64,000 bases of DNA, taken from CAZMYM01 sp964620325 (GTDB lineage Bacteria; Bipolaricaulota; Bipolaricaulia; UBA7950; UBA9294). The notes under the pieces are model-generated. The model did not search any database. It saw only the letters and a program-made list of their open reading frames with translations, and was not told where the DNA came from. Below, one piece after another: positions 24,228 to 33,016 of the stretch. The position numbers and the translations under genes are program-made. Numbering within the stretch: the stretch's first letter is position 1; each line of letters starts with the position of its first letter. The stretch is from positions 51,120 through 115,119 of the forward strand of contig CAZUIM010000003.1 in NCBI GenBank assembly GCA_964620325.1, read 5' to 3'.

Positions 24228-24548
24228 ATGAGATTGCTGGCGGAGTGGTTCCCGGAGTTTGCGGAGAAGTTCGACGAGATCGACGAGATCTATCGCGAGA
24301 GACGATCGATCGACGAGAAGACCTACCAGTTCATCTGCTTCGCGCTGTCGATCAAGAATCGATCGAAGCCGTGTCTGCTCAAGCACTTCAAGGGGGCGCT
24401 GGAAGCCGGTGCGACGCTCAAGGAACTCGCCTACATCATGGCGCTGACATTTCGAGAGAGCGCGGGCGGGGGCGACTGCTGGACCCACGACGCGCTGGGC
24501 GACGTCCAGCAGCTGCTCGCTGAGAACATCCAGTGCTGCCCGAAGTAG
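24228..24548 (+). CDS. Carboxymuconolactone decarboxylase (AhpD-fold) family protein
   Basis: About 106 residues. The all-helical AhpD-like core is clear: RRSIDEKTYQFICFALSIKN, then SKPCLLKHFKGALEAGATL and LAYIMALTFRESAGGG. Classical AhpD has a Cys-x-x-Cys pair before the histidine; here only the second cysteine remains (PCLLKH). Extra cysteines occur near the C-terminus (GGDCW, and a final CCPK). The ATG at 24228 follows GGAGG by five bases; an ATG at 24216 is also in frame. It ends the ArsR-led operon and probably serves in thiol or peroxide chemistry, or as a metal-binding protein. Confidence 0.78.
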   Translation: MRLLAEWFPEFAEKFDEIDEIYRERRSIDEKTYQFICFALSIKNRSKPCLLKHFKGALEAGATLKELAYIMALTFRESAGGGDCWTHDALGDVQQLLAENIQCCPK

Positions 24549-24559
24549 GTGTCGGCGTT

Positions 24560-24810
24560 GAGGAGATCCACCGCGTGCCGAGTCTTTCGATCGGCGACGC
24601 TGACGTATCGGTAGCTTAAGCGGGCCATCCTGGTCAGTTCACAGTTTCGCCTCTCAGACACAGACTGCTCCTTCATCTCATGCACGTAGGCTCGCCGCTG
24701 ATTCAGCTTCAGAGCTCTCTTCGCATTGCCTCCTTCATCGCGTCGATCTCCAGCTCACGATCGGCCAGCAGCTTCTTCATCCAGTGCATCTCTCCCTTCG
24801 AGCCGATTCT
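24560..24810 (-). mobile_element. IS3-family insertion sequence relic (orfA/orfB junction)
   Basis: On the minus strand one frame reads MHWMKKLLADRELEIDAMKE and ends MRREL, stop: the C-terminus of an IS3 orfA. Another frame continues AKRALKLNQRRAYVHEMKEQ, then SVSERRNCELTRMARLSYRY, the N-terminus of the IS3 orfB transposase. The rest of the transposase, with its DDE motif, is missing. The overlap of the two frames is the usual IS3 frameshift arrangement, so this is a true fragment and not chance. Confidence 0.75.
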
Positions 24811-25291
24811 CTACTCATACCTGGATCAGTCTTATGGGTGTACGCCCGTCGCATGGATTCCGCGCTCGATTCTCGTGGCCGAGGACGGAGACGACCGCTA
24901 CAACGGCCACCCGATGAATCTCGCGGCGAGCTTCATCGACGGGCTGGTCGCTGAGTAGATCGAGCGTGGCAGCGGCCGCCCATGGTCCAGAAGCAGATGC
25001 CGCCGACGCAGCACCCGAAGAGAGACGCAACCGAGGAGAGACCGCGCAGGACAACGAGGCACGCGCTAAGATATCGCATGACAGTCACGGCCACCTATTC
25101 CCTCTCCCCGGACAAGCCGATTCGCGTATTGAGGTTATCGATTGACCAAGACATGGGCCGCCGAGAATCGATCTCCGGAGCTCGAGTCGGCTTGTCAATC
25201 ACGCCGGGTACTCCTGCCTCGATGCTTGCCTGTATGATTGGAGCGGCTCAGGTGGCAAGATTTCTCACGGTCGGGAGGAAGAAGGTGAAGC
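24811..25291. other. 481-base stretch with unresolved coding fragments
   Basis: No complete gene is seen. A plus-strand frame ends WIPRSILVAEDGDDRYNGHP and NLAASFIDGLVAE before a TAG at 24956-24958, which looks protein-like but has no recognised family or start. On the minus strand MRYLSACLVVLRGLSS near 25080 is hydrophobic and cysteine rich, and short. These may be remains left by the adjacent IS3 insertion. GGGAGGAAGAAGG before 25292 serves the next gene. Confidence 0.35.
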
Positions 25292-25996
25292 ATGGGAACT
25301 CTGGTTTCGGTCATCGTCATCGCGGTTCTGCTCTTAGGTTTGGTGGTGGCTCTTCTTGCGCTCCTTCGGAGTCGACGGGCACGGCGTGACATCACGATCC
25401 ATTCGACGATTCAGCACATGCGGTCGATCGGCCATCTGTCCGTCTTCAAGGTGTTCACGAAAGAGATCGTGACGCAGACAGACCACAGCTGGGGCGAGCT
25501 GGGCACCAAGTACCTGAGTTGGGCGCTGTCGGGACGAAAGATGGCGATGATCTTCGAGTTCGAGATCGATTTCCGCTACGACCTCCGGCGACCGGAATTC
25601 CAGATCGAGGAGCGGCCCGGCGGCGGGTATGCGATCTCGATGCCGCCGTGCCTTCACGAGGTCCACATCCGGGACATCCGCTTCTACGATGAGCAGCGGT
25701 CCCGGTTCCTGCCCTGGCTGCTCCCCGATCTTCTCTCCGGGTTCGTCGGCGGGCGCTTCACCGAGACGGACAAGAACCGACTCGTCGCCGCCGCGCGGGA
25801 CCACGCAGAGCAGCAGGCCGCAGAGCTGATCGGGAACCTTCAGTCGGAAGTCCAGAACTCGGCGAAGGCGACCCTGCAATCGATCAGCAAGGCGTTCGGA
25901 GCCGAGGACCTGACGTTCGACTTCGCCCCTCAGGGACGCCTTGACTTCAAGGTCGACGTCGACGAGAAGGTCGTCGCCACCTCACCCGCCAACTGA
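25292..25996 (+). CDS. DUF4230 membrane-anchored protein
   Basis: A 234-residue protein with one N-terminal membrane helix (VSVIVIAVLLLGLVVALLAL) followed by a positively charged RSRRARR, which places the main part in the cytoplasm or as an uncleaved anchor. The soluble part matches DUF4230: MRSIGHLSVFKVFTKEIV, then MAMIFEFEIDFRYDLRRPEF, and a C-terminal helix near EQQAAELIGNLQSEVQNSAK. The family has no known role. The ATG at 25292 has GGGAGG upstream. It stands between an IS3 relic and a decayed DUF389 gene, with no operon partner. Confidence 0.78.
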   Translation: MGTLVSVIVIAVLLLGLVVALLALLRSRRARRDITIHSTIQHMRSIGHLSVFKVFTKEIVTQTDHSWGELGTKYLSWALSGRKMAMIFEFEIDFRYDLRRPEFQIEERPGGGYAISMPPCLHEVHIRDIRFYDEQRSRFLPWLLPDLLSGFVGGRFTETDKNRLVAAARDHAEQQAAELIGNLQSEVQNSAKATLQSISKAFGAEDLTFDFAPQGRLDFKVDVDEKVVATSPAN

Positions 25997-26046
25997 AGAG
26001 ACGCACGGCCCGCCAATGTACTGCGTTTTCCTTCGATGGCGGCCTC

Positions 26047-27033
26047 TCATGGAAGCCTGGCGAGGAATAGGAGGATGAGCACGGCCAACAGGCCGCTTCG
26101 GACGGAGATTGCGATGACCGACATCTGCCGCGCCTTCTTCGCTTTCCACCATCTGGCCGGACTGACCCTTTGAAGAACGAACGTGAGGACTCCGCTGAGA
26201 TTGCGGCAGATCAGGTTCAGTCCGGTCAGCAGCAGGGCTCCGAGTGCGGCGTGCCATTCGGCGGGCGGCTCCGACGAGCATCCCGAACGCGACGCACGGA
26301 GGCAGTAGCGCCACCGCCACCCTCACTCCGACCAGGGCGGTGGGAACCGCCGTTGTGTAGGTCAGCCCGCCGGCTGCCCCGGAGGCGATCGCGAGGAGGA
26401 CGTCGCCCCATCCGGCCGACGTCCTGGAAGCGATCTCCGGGATCTCGGACGACGGCCACCGCCAACCCCAACCCAACGAGCAGCGAGCGCAGGGATTTCC
26501 GTGCTAGCTTCACATCGGCCAGTGCCGACGCCAGGGAGAGGGCGACGTTCGGCCCGAGCAGCGGGGCGATCACCATCGCGCCGATGATGATGAGCGCGCT
26601 GCTTCGGGTGAGCCCGATGACCGCCGCCACGGCCGACAGAGCGACCATGATGAGGAAGGCGTACGTGACCCGCGCCGAGTCCGAGACATCCGCGTAGAGC
26701 TCTTCCCGGCCGATGCGGCCGCCCTTCTGGGTCGAGAGTCGACGGCGTTCTCCGAATCGTCCGCCTCCGGCTCCTCGGGCTTGGGAAGGGTTGCGTCGAC
26801 CGGGAGGAGGGCGATCCGGAAGCCGTCCGACACTCCACAGCCTTCGACGATGGCGTCGGTCAGCGTCTCCGTGTTCTCCGCCTCGACGAGCACCCGGATG
26901 CAGCGGCGGTCCCCGGAGATTTCATGCGTCCATTCCCCGAGGATCTCGGGCGGCTCCTCGTCCTTCAACCTCGACAGGATCCGATCGGCACACGATGTGT
27001 GGGAACGACGATCTCCACCATGCGAAGCGCCAT
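26047..27033 (-). pseudogene. Decayed second copy of the DUF389 membrane protein gene
   Basis: The start MALRMVEIVVPT at 27033 matches the intact copy at 14359-15372, as do four further blocks in shifted frames: CIRVLVEAENTETLTDAI, then ELYADVSDSARVTYAFLIM with VIGLTRSSALIIIGAMVIAP, then EIASRTSAGWGDVLLAIASG, and finally GLLAVLILLFLARLP ending at 26047. Frame breaks lie near 27000, 26720, 26465 (with a loss of about 15 residues) and 26265. Four lesions make translation of the protein impossible. It records a duplication followed by inactivation of one copy. Confidence 0.88.
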
Positions 27034-27169
27034 GCTTCCTCCTTGCGCACAGGGTAGCAGGCGAGCCTGCTTCCATGAACTCGTGCAGCCCCGCGGGCGG
27101 CGGTCTTCCCGAGACTGGAATGAAGCCTGAGAAGTGTGAGAGAATGGGACCGGGGACCGGAGGTGGATC

Positions 27170-29896
27170 ATGGAGTCCTGTGAACCTGCGACCGGTGAGC
27201 GAGGGGGGGACAAGCCCTCCGTCGAGAGATCGCCCGACAGGACGGCACGTGCCAAGGGAAGGCTGAGGCTGTTCTTCGGGTATGCGCCGGGGGTCGGAAA
27301 GACGCACGCCATGCTCGAGGCGGCATCGAGGGCCAGGGCTTCAGGTAAGCGGGTTCTGGTGGGGCATGCCGAGCTGCACGGAAGCTTGGATCTGGCCGAT
27401 CTGGTGCGCCGTCATGACGTCCTTCTCGAGGAGTCCGGATCGCAGGACGATGCGCCTGCCCACGGATTCGATATCGATGCGGCTCTGGCCCGCGAGCCCG
27501 ACCTGATCCTTCTCGACGACCTCGCGCACACGAACCCCGCAGCAAGCCGTCATCGGAAACGATGGCAGGATGTCGACGAGCTCCTCGGTGCGGGCATCGA
27601 TGTGTGGACAACGCTCAATGCTCAGGACGTCGAAAGCCTCAACGAGTCCGCGGCGAGGATCACCGGCGTCATCGCCCGGGAGACCGTGCCGGATCGGTTC
27701 TTCGATGAGGCGAGCGAGATCTCGTTCATTGATCTCTCGCCCGATGAGCTGCTCGATCGAGTCCGCGACGGAAAGGTGCACGTGCCCGAACGACTGGCCG
27801 GCGATGCCGACGCGTTCTTCCGCAAGTCGAACCTGATTGCGTTGCGCGAGCTCGCCATGCGCTGCGTGACCGATCGCGCCGGACAAGATCTTCAGGTACG
27901 CCCGCAGGAGGCCCGCTCCCGTGCCTGGTCCACAAGTGAGCGGCTGTTGGTTTATCTCCAAGCGGGAGCGGATTCCGTCAAGCTGATCGGCGCGGCTCAG
28001 CGGATGGCAAACGCCATGCACGCGGAATGGATCGTCGTCTATCCCGAGGCTCCTCTTCGAAAGCAGGATACGCGAAATGCTGAGCTCCTGAACCGAAACC
28101 TCAGGCTGAGCGAGCAGCTCGGAGCCGAGACGGTCAAGCTGACCGGCGAGGACATCGTCCGCGAGATCCTGGAGTACGCCGCATCGCGTAATGTCACACG
28201 GATCGTCGTTGGAAAGGGAGCGCGGGATCGCGGCCTTCGGTTCTGGCGCCGATCGCCGGCCGATCGCCTGATCTCAGAGAGCGGCGACATCGATGTGTAC
28301 GTGATTCGCAGCGCGGAAGAGCCGGTGCCGTCCACGGTCGTCACGGCCCGACGGTTCAGTGCCGCAGTGAACTACGGTTGGGCGCTCGGCTTCGTGGTGC
28401 TCGCGACGGGCGTCGCATCGCTCTTCGACCGGATCGGATTGACGGACGCCAACCTGGTCATGACGTATCTCCTGGCGGTCGTCGTTTCCGCCGTACGGTT
28501 GGGCCGCGGCCCGGCGATCCTCTCGTCCGTGGCGGGCGTCCTGCTGTTCAACTTCTTCTTCACGTCTCCTCGCCTTACCTTCGTGGTGGACAACCCCGAG
28601 TACGTCTACACCTTCGCCGTCATGCTCGTCATTACCCTCGTCGTCAGCGCGCTGACCGCGCGGATTCGAGATCAGATCGGCCTGTCGCGTGAGAAGGAGC
28701 GCCGCACCGAGCTGTTGTATCGAGTCAGTGGGCGGCTGGCTGGGATTCCGGGGGAGTTGCAGCTCATCCAGGCCGCCAAGGAGGAGCTCGTCTCGATCTT
28801 CAGCGGAGAGATGGTCTTCTTCCTCGCCCGGGATGGCGACCTGCGTCTTGCGAGCCGCCAACCGGCGGCGGCGGACTGGACCGAGGCCTACGAGGCCGCA
28901 AAGTGGGTGTTCGAGCACCGCCAGATGGCGGGATGGGGAACGGATGCGATTCCGGATGCGCAAGCTCTCTATATCCCTCTCAGTACGCCGGATGCGACGG
29001 TCGGCGTTCTGGCGTGGAAGCCGGACGATTCAGAACAGCTCCTCAGCTTCGAGCGACGACAGCTCCTGAAGGTCATCGCAACGCAGATCGCGCTGGCACT
29101 GGAGCGGGACCGACTTGCCCATGAGTCGCAGACGATGCTCGCACAGGCGGAGGCGGAGAAGCTGCGTAGTTCGCTTCTTAGCGCGGTCTCCCACGATCTC
29201 CGTACGCCCCTGACATCGATCGCCGGCTCGGCGAGCACGCTTGCGGAGCAGGAGTTGGACGAAGGGACACGCCGAGAGTTGGCGGAGGGCATCAGCGAAG
29301 AAGCCGAGCGCCTCAACCAGCTCCTTGAGAATCTCCTGCAGCTGACTCGTCTCGAGTCCGGCAGCCTCCGAATCGAGAAGCAGTGGCAGCCGGTCGACGA
29401 GGTCATCGGATCAACACTGCAGCGACAGGAGCGGGCCCTTCATGATCGACAGGTGCGCGTTGACCTTCCGCCGGACGCGCTCTGGGTGCCGATCGACGGT
29501 TTGCTGATCGAGCAGGTCGTGCAGAACCTGTTGAGCAACTCGGCCAAGTATTCGCGCGACGCGTCTCCCATCGACATCACGGCTCGCCGCACCGGAGCGG
29601 GAGTCGAGATCTCCGTGGCCGATCGCGGGATCGGGCTCAACCCGGAGGAGTGCGAGCGGGTCTTCGACAAGTTCTACCGAGGACAACGAGCGCAGGTGGA
29701 CGGGGCTCGTGGAGCGGGGTTGGGATTGGCGATCAGTCGAGGAATCGTCCATGCACACGGCGGAAGGATCTGGGCCGAGCCGCGCCCGGACGGCGGGGCG
29801 GTATTCAAGTTCGTGCTCCCGTCAGAAGGAAGGCCGCCCCTCCTCGACCTCGAAGGTCTCCATCGCGACGAAGCGAGAACCGAAGATGTCGTTTGA
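27170..29896 (+). CDS. kdpD: KdpD sensor histidine kinase
   Basis: A 908-residue sensor of potassium limitation or osmotic stress. Domains in order: KdpD N-terminal ATPase-like domain (about 30-235) with Walker A GYAPGVGKTHAM; universal stress protein-like domain (about 250-370); four close membrane helices of DUF4118 (about 400-500); a GAF-like domain (about 530-650); HisKA with SAVSHDLRTPLTS (phosphorylated histidine near 673); and HATPase with NLLSNSAKYS and VADRGIGL. GGAGGTGGATC precedes the ATG. It overlaps kdpE by 11 bases. No kdpFABC pump is in view; a TrkA/TrkH uptake system follows instead, so this pair may control that system. Confidence 0.95.
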   Translation: MESCEPATGERGGDKPSVERSPDRTARAKGRLRLFFGYAPGVGKTHAMLEAASRARASGKRVLVGHAELHGSLDLADLVRRHDVLLEESGSQDDAPAHGFDIDAALAREPDLILLDDLAHTNPAASRHRKRWQDVDELLGAGIDVWTTLNAQDVESLNESAARITGVIARETVPDRFFDEASEISFIDLSPDELLDRVRDGKVHVPERLAGDADAFFRKSNLIALRELAMRCVTDRAGQDLQVRPQEARSRAWSTSERLLVYLQAGADSVKLIGAAQRMANAMHAEWIVVYPEAPLRKQDTRNAELLNRNLRLSEQLGAETVKLTGEDIVREILEYAASRNVTRIVVGKGARDRGLRFWRRSPADRLISESGDIDVYVIRSAEEPVPSTVVTARRFSAAVNYGWALGFVVLATGVASLFDRIGLTDANLVMTYLLAVVVSAVRLGRGPAILSSVAGVLLFNFFFTSPRLTFVVDNPEYVYTFAVMLVITLVVSALTARIRDQIGLSREKERRTELLYRVSGRLAGIPGELQLIQAAKEELVSIFSGEMVFFLARDGDLRLASRQPAAADWTEAYEAAKWVFEHRQMAGWGTDAIPDAQALYIPLSTPDATVGVLAWKPDDSEQLLSFERRQLLKVIATQIALALERDRLAHESQTMLAQAEAEKLRSSLLSAVSHDLRTPLTSIAGSASTLAEQELDEGTRRELAEGISEEAERLNQLLENLLQLTRLESGSLRIEKQWQPVDEVIGSTLQRQERALHDRQVRVDLPPDALWVPIDGLLIEQVVQNLLSNSAKYSRDASPIDITARRTGAGVEISVADRGIGLNPEECERVFDKFYRGQRAQVDGARGAGLGLAISRGIVHAHGGRIWAEPRPDGGAVFKFVLPSEGRPPLLDLEGLHRDEARTEDVV

Positions 29897-30587
29897 TCGT
29901 CCGTTGATTCTGGTCATCGAGGATGAGCCGGGGATTCGTCGGTTCTTGCGGGTGTCGCTCGAGCAAGAGGGATACCGGCTTGCCGAGGCCCAGACGGGCC
30001 GGCAGGCGATGGTGATGATCAGATCCAGGCCGCCGGACGTGATCATCCTCGATCTCGGCCTCCCTGATCTAGACGGGGTAGAGATCATCGATTTCGTGCG
30101 ATCCTGGTCGAAGCTCCCGATCATCGTCCTCTCGGCGCGTACGAAGGATCTTGACAAGGTCGAAGCGCTCGATCGGGGGGCGGATGACTACTTGACCAAA
30201 CCGTTCAACGTCTCCGAGCTGCACGCCCGTTTGCGCGTCGCCCTTCGTCACACGGCGTTGATCGTATCTCCGGAGGGACAGGAGACCTTCGAGGCCGGGC
30301 GGCTGAGGGTCGATTTCGCGTCACGCCGGGTGTTCGCAGGAGAGGGCGAGGTCCATCTGACGCCGATCGAGTACCGGCTTCTGGAGACGCTGATCGCGAA
30401 TGCGGACAGGGTCCTGACGCATCACCATCTGCGTGATGTGGTGTGGGGGCCGTACCGCTCGGGCGGCGTCCAGCACCTGCGCGTTCACATCGCCAACCTT
30501 CGGCGGAAGATCGAGGCCGATCCGACACGTCCGCGCCTCCTGCGCACCGAACAGGGGGTCGGCTACAGGCTCTCCACCGAAGGCTGA
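29886..30587 (+). CDS. kdpE: KdpE response regulator (OmpR family)
   Basis: A 233-residue transcription factor. The receiver domain keeps the acidic pair EDE near residue 12, the phosphorylated Asp56 (VIILDLGLPDLDG) and Lys105 (YLTKPF). The winged-helix C-terminal domain has VHLTPIEYRLLETLIANADR and HLRVHIANLRRKIEADPTRP. The ATG at 29886 lies inside the end of kdpD, which is the usual tight coupling of the pair. It should receive phosphate from KdpD and switch on potassium-uptake genes. The target promoter is not identified; the trkA-like gene begins 231 bases downstream. Confidence 0.95.
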   Translation: MSFDRPLILVIEDEPGIRRFLRVSLEQEGYRLAEAQTGRQAMVMIRSRPPDVIILDLGLPDLDGVEIIDFVRSWSKLPIIVLSARTKDLDKVEALDRGADDYLTKPFNVSELHARLRVALRHTALIVSPEGQETFEAGRLRVDFASRRVFAGEGEVHLTPIEYRLLETLIANADRVLTHHHLRDVVWGPYRSGGVQHLRVHIANLRRKIEADPTRPRLLRTEQGVGYRLSTEG

Positions 30588-30818
30588 GCGGCGGCCGCTG
30601 GGGCACGCAGCGGCTCGTGTCCGCTTCCGCCGGTCTGCTCCCGCGTTGGGCACGTTAGCTCGACCCGGCGATGGGGAATCCTTACGCTTTCTTGATGCTG
30701 CGAATCCCTTTGTATACAGCAACCTCATCTCCCCCTTCCTACCCTAGCGAGGCCTCGCGCTCGGATCGGCCTGGCCATGGAGTCACGCGGGCGCTCTCGA
30801 GGCAAGGAGGCGATCACC

Positions 30819-31484
30819 ATGGCATCCAAACGCATCTTCGTCGTCGGCACCGGCTCGGTGGGCGAAGCGCTGATCCGAGAAGCCTCGTCGCACGGGCACA
30901 AGATCACGGCGCTGGAATCGGACCCGCAGAAGGCCGAACAGCTCGCGCGGCTGAGAGGGGTCCAAGCGATCCATCTCCAAGAGGTGACGTTGGATGAGCT
31001 GCGCGAGGCGGGCGTCCCGCGGGCAGATCTCGTCTTGGCCACCTCGGACGACGACGAGGAGAACATGCGGGCGATCACCTACGCGCTCGAGCTCGGTGTC
31101 CCGCGTGTGGGAGCCGTGGCCTCGGACGAGGAGCACCGAGAGATCTTCCAACGTCTGGGGGCGGAAAGCGTGATCGTCCCTGCGAGAATCGTGTCCGAGC
31201 GCCTGTGCGGCCTGTTCCTATCAACGTCCATCGTCTACGACGTCGTGCTGAACGACGGCTCGCGGGTGGTCCAGATCGCTGTCAGCGAGGAATCCGTTTT
31301 CTGCGGCAGATCCCCCGACGACGCGGGACTCGCCGGGGAGGGTCATTGGATCATCGATGTGGTGCGCGGCGGGGAGCACGTCCATCCGAAGGCCATCGGT
31401 TCACTGTCTGCCGGGGATCGCGTGACAGTATTCTTCGCGCGGCAGCCCGCGTCGAGTGCCCTGCTGGCAGGAATGCTCGAGTAG
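30819..31484 (+). CDS. TrkA/KtrA-type regulatory subunit of potassium uptake
   Basis: A 221-residue cytoplasmic protein with an N-terminal RCK/TrkA-N nucleotide-binding domain (IFVVGTGSVGEALIREA, with the G-x-G-x-x-G loop) and a C-terminal TrkA-C domain (YDVVLNDGSRVVQIAVSEES to LSAGDRVTVFFA). It is half the length of the two-repeat enterobacterial TrkA and so is KtrA-like. AAGGAGG stands before the ATG at 30819. It gates the TrkH/KtrB channel encoded four bases downstream in answer to NAD(H) or ATP/ADP binding. Confidence 0.9.
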   Translation: MASKRIFVVGTGSVGEALIREASSHGHKITALESDPQKAEQLARLRGVQAIHLQEVTLDELREAGVPRADLVLATSDDDEENMRAITYALELGVPRVGAVASDEEHREIFQRLGAESVIVPARIVSERLCGLFLSTSIVYDVVLNDGSRVVQIAVSEESVFCGRSPDDAGLAGEGHWIIDVVRGGEHVHPKAIGSLSAGDRVTVFFARQPASSALLAGMLE

Positions 31485-31488
31485 TCCA

Positions 31489-32964
31489 ATGCGTTCTGCC
31501 GACCTTCGGATCATCGCCAGGGATCTCGGGTTGATCTGCGCCCTCGTCGGCCTCATGGCGCTGGCGACCCTCGCCGTGGCCGCGGCATGGGGAGAGCACC
31601 AGATGTTCGTTCCCTTCGGCGCTGCAGGGGGGCTTGCCTTGACCCTCGGGGCCGCCCTCTATCTCCCATTCCGAGGTGGAAGCGAGGCTCATATCAAGCA
31701 CGGGCTCATCATCGCGGCGCTTGGCTGGCTGCTCGTTGCGATGGTCGGAGCTGTTCCCTTCCTGTTGGCTGCAGGCGGCCCCGATCTAGGACCGGAGCGT
31801 GTGTTCTCCGACTACGGCAACGCCGTATTCGAGGCGATGTCCGGGTTCACGACGACCGGGCTATCAGTCGTGGCGCATCCTGAGAACCTTCCTCGTACCC
31901 TGCAGTGGTGGCGATCGTTCACCCAGTGGATCGGGGGAATCGGTGTGATCGTCATCGTTCTGGGGTTCATCCCGACGCCGATTCGCCCCGCGCGTGGCCT
32001 CTTCTTCGCCGAGCGTGACGCGAAGATTCATCCATCCATCGCAGCGACGATTCGGACGATGTGGTGGATCTATCTTCTCTATACGTTCATCGGGATTGTC
32101 CTGCTATGGGGGGTTGGAATGGGGATCTGGGACTCCATCAACCACTCCATGACTGCCCTTTCAACCGGAGGGTTCTCCACGATGTCCGAGAGCATAGGGC
32201 ACTATCCCGAGTGGGGGATCCGCCTGGTCATCACCTTGCTCATGTTCCTGGGCGCGACCAGCTTCGCGACCCACTACGACCTCCTCCAGGGGAAGAAGCT
32301 GAACTACCGGGCCAACTTCTACCAATCTCGGTGGCTTCTCTACTTCTGTGGGGGAGCGGCGGTCATTCTCATGCTCCAGGGCATGCTGTCAGGCGCTCCC
32401 CCGTCCCTGGCATCGTCCGCCTTCCAGGCGATCTCAGCCGCCACAACGACCGGCTTCGGAACCGAGTCGGTCGTATCGTGGTCCGAAGCGTCGAAGCTGA
32501 TCCTGATCGTGGCCATGTTCATCGGCGGCACGACGGGCTCAACCGCCGGTGGCATCAAGGTCATGCGGGCCGTTGTTCTGTTTCGCGGTCTGGGCTGGTG
32601 GTTGAGCAAGACGATCAGCTCACCGAGGAAGGTGCTCGGTTTCAGGATTGGGGCGGAGAGGCTGTCACCCCAAGAAGCCGACTCGCGTGTTCAGGGGGCG
32701 GCCGTGATCTTCTTTGCCTGGCTGATCTGCACGCTCGGAGGCACTCTCATCCTCATGCATTTCATCCCGGACACGTACTCCCTCGCGGATTCGCTGTTCG
32801 AGGTGGTCTCCGCGCAGAGCACTGTCGGGCTGTCCGTGGGGATCACCCACGCCGAGATGTCCACCGTCGCGAAGCTCATCCTCATACTGAACATGTGGAT
32901 GGGCAGGCTGGAAGTGTTGCCGGTCCTGGTGATGTTTCGGGCGATCTTCCGCGGGCTCGACTGA
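31489..32964 (+). CDS. TrkH/KtrB-type potassium transporter, membrane subunit
   Basis: A 491-residue membrane protein with four pore repeats. The selectivity-filter stretches are visible: SGFTTTGLSV, ALSTGGFST, AATTTGFGTES and AQSTVGLSVG. Other family phrases are WRSFTQWIGGIGVIVIVLGF and FIGGTTGSTAGGIKVMRAV. The length and the extra N-terminal helices fit TrkH rather than the shorter KtrB. The ATG at 31489 is four bases past the stop of the gating-subunit gene. Together they form a sodium- or proton-linked potassium uptake system, directly downstream of KdpDE. Confidence 0.93.
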   Translation: MRSADLRIIARDLGLICALVGLMALATLAVAAAWGEHQMFVPFGAAGGLALTLGAALYLPFRGGSEAHIKHGLIIAALGWLLVAMVGAVPFLLAAGGPDLGPERVFSDYGNAVFEAMSGFTTTGLSVVAHPENLPRTLQWWRSFTQWIGGIGVIVIVLGFIPTPIRPARGLFFAERDAKIHPSIAATIRTMWWIYLLYTFIGIVLLWGVGMGIWDSINHSMTALSTGGFSTMSESIGHYPEWGIRLVITLLMFLGATSFATHYDLLQGKKLNYRANFYQSRWLLYFCGGAAVILMLQGMLSGAPPSLASSAFQAISAATTTGFGTESVVSWSEASKLILIVAMFIGGTTGSTAGGIKVMRAVVLFRGLGWWLSKTISSPRKVLGFRIGAERLSPQEADSRVQGAAVIFFAWLICTLGGTLILMHFIPDTYSLADSLFEVVSAQSTVGLSVGITHAEMSTVAKLILILNMWMGRLEVLPVLVMFRAIFRGLD

Positions 32965-33016
32965 CGGAACCCGCGGCGCGAAGAGACCGGACGAAGTGCC
33001 GTGGAGACGGCCCTCG

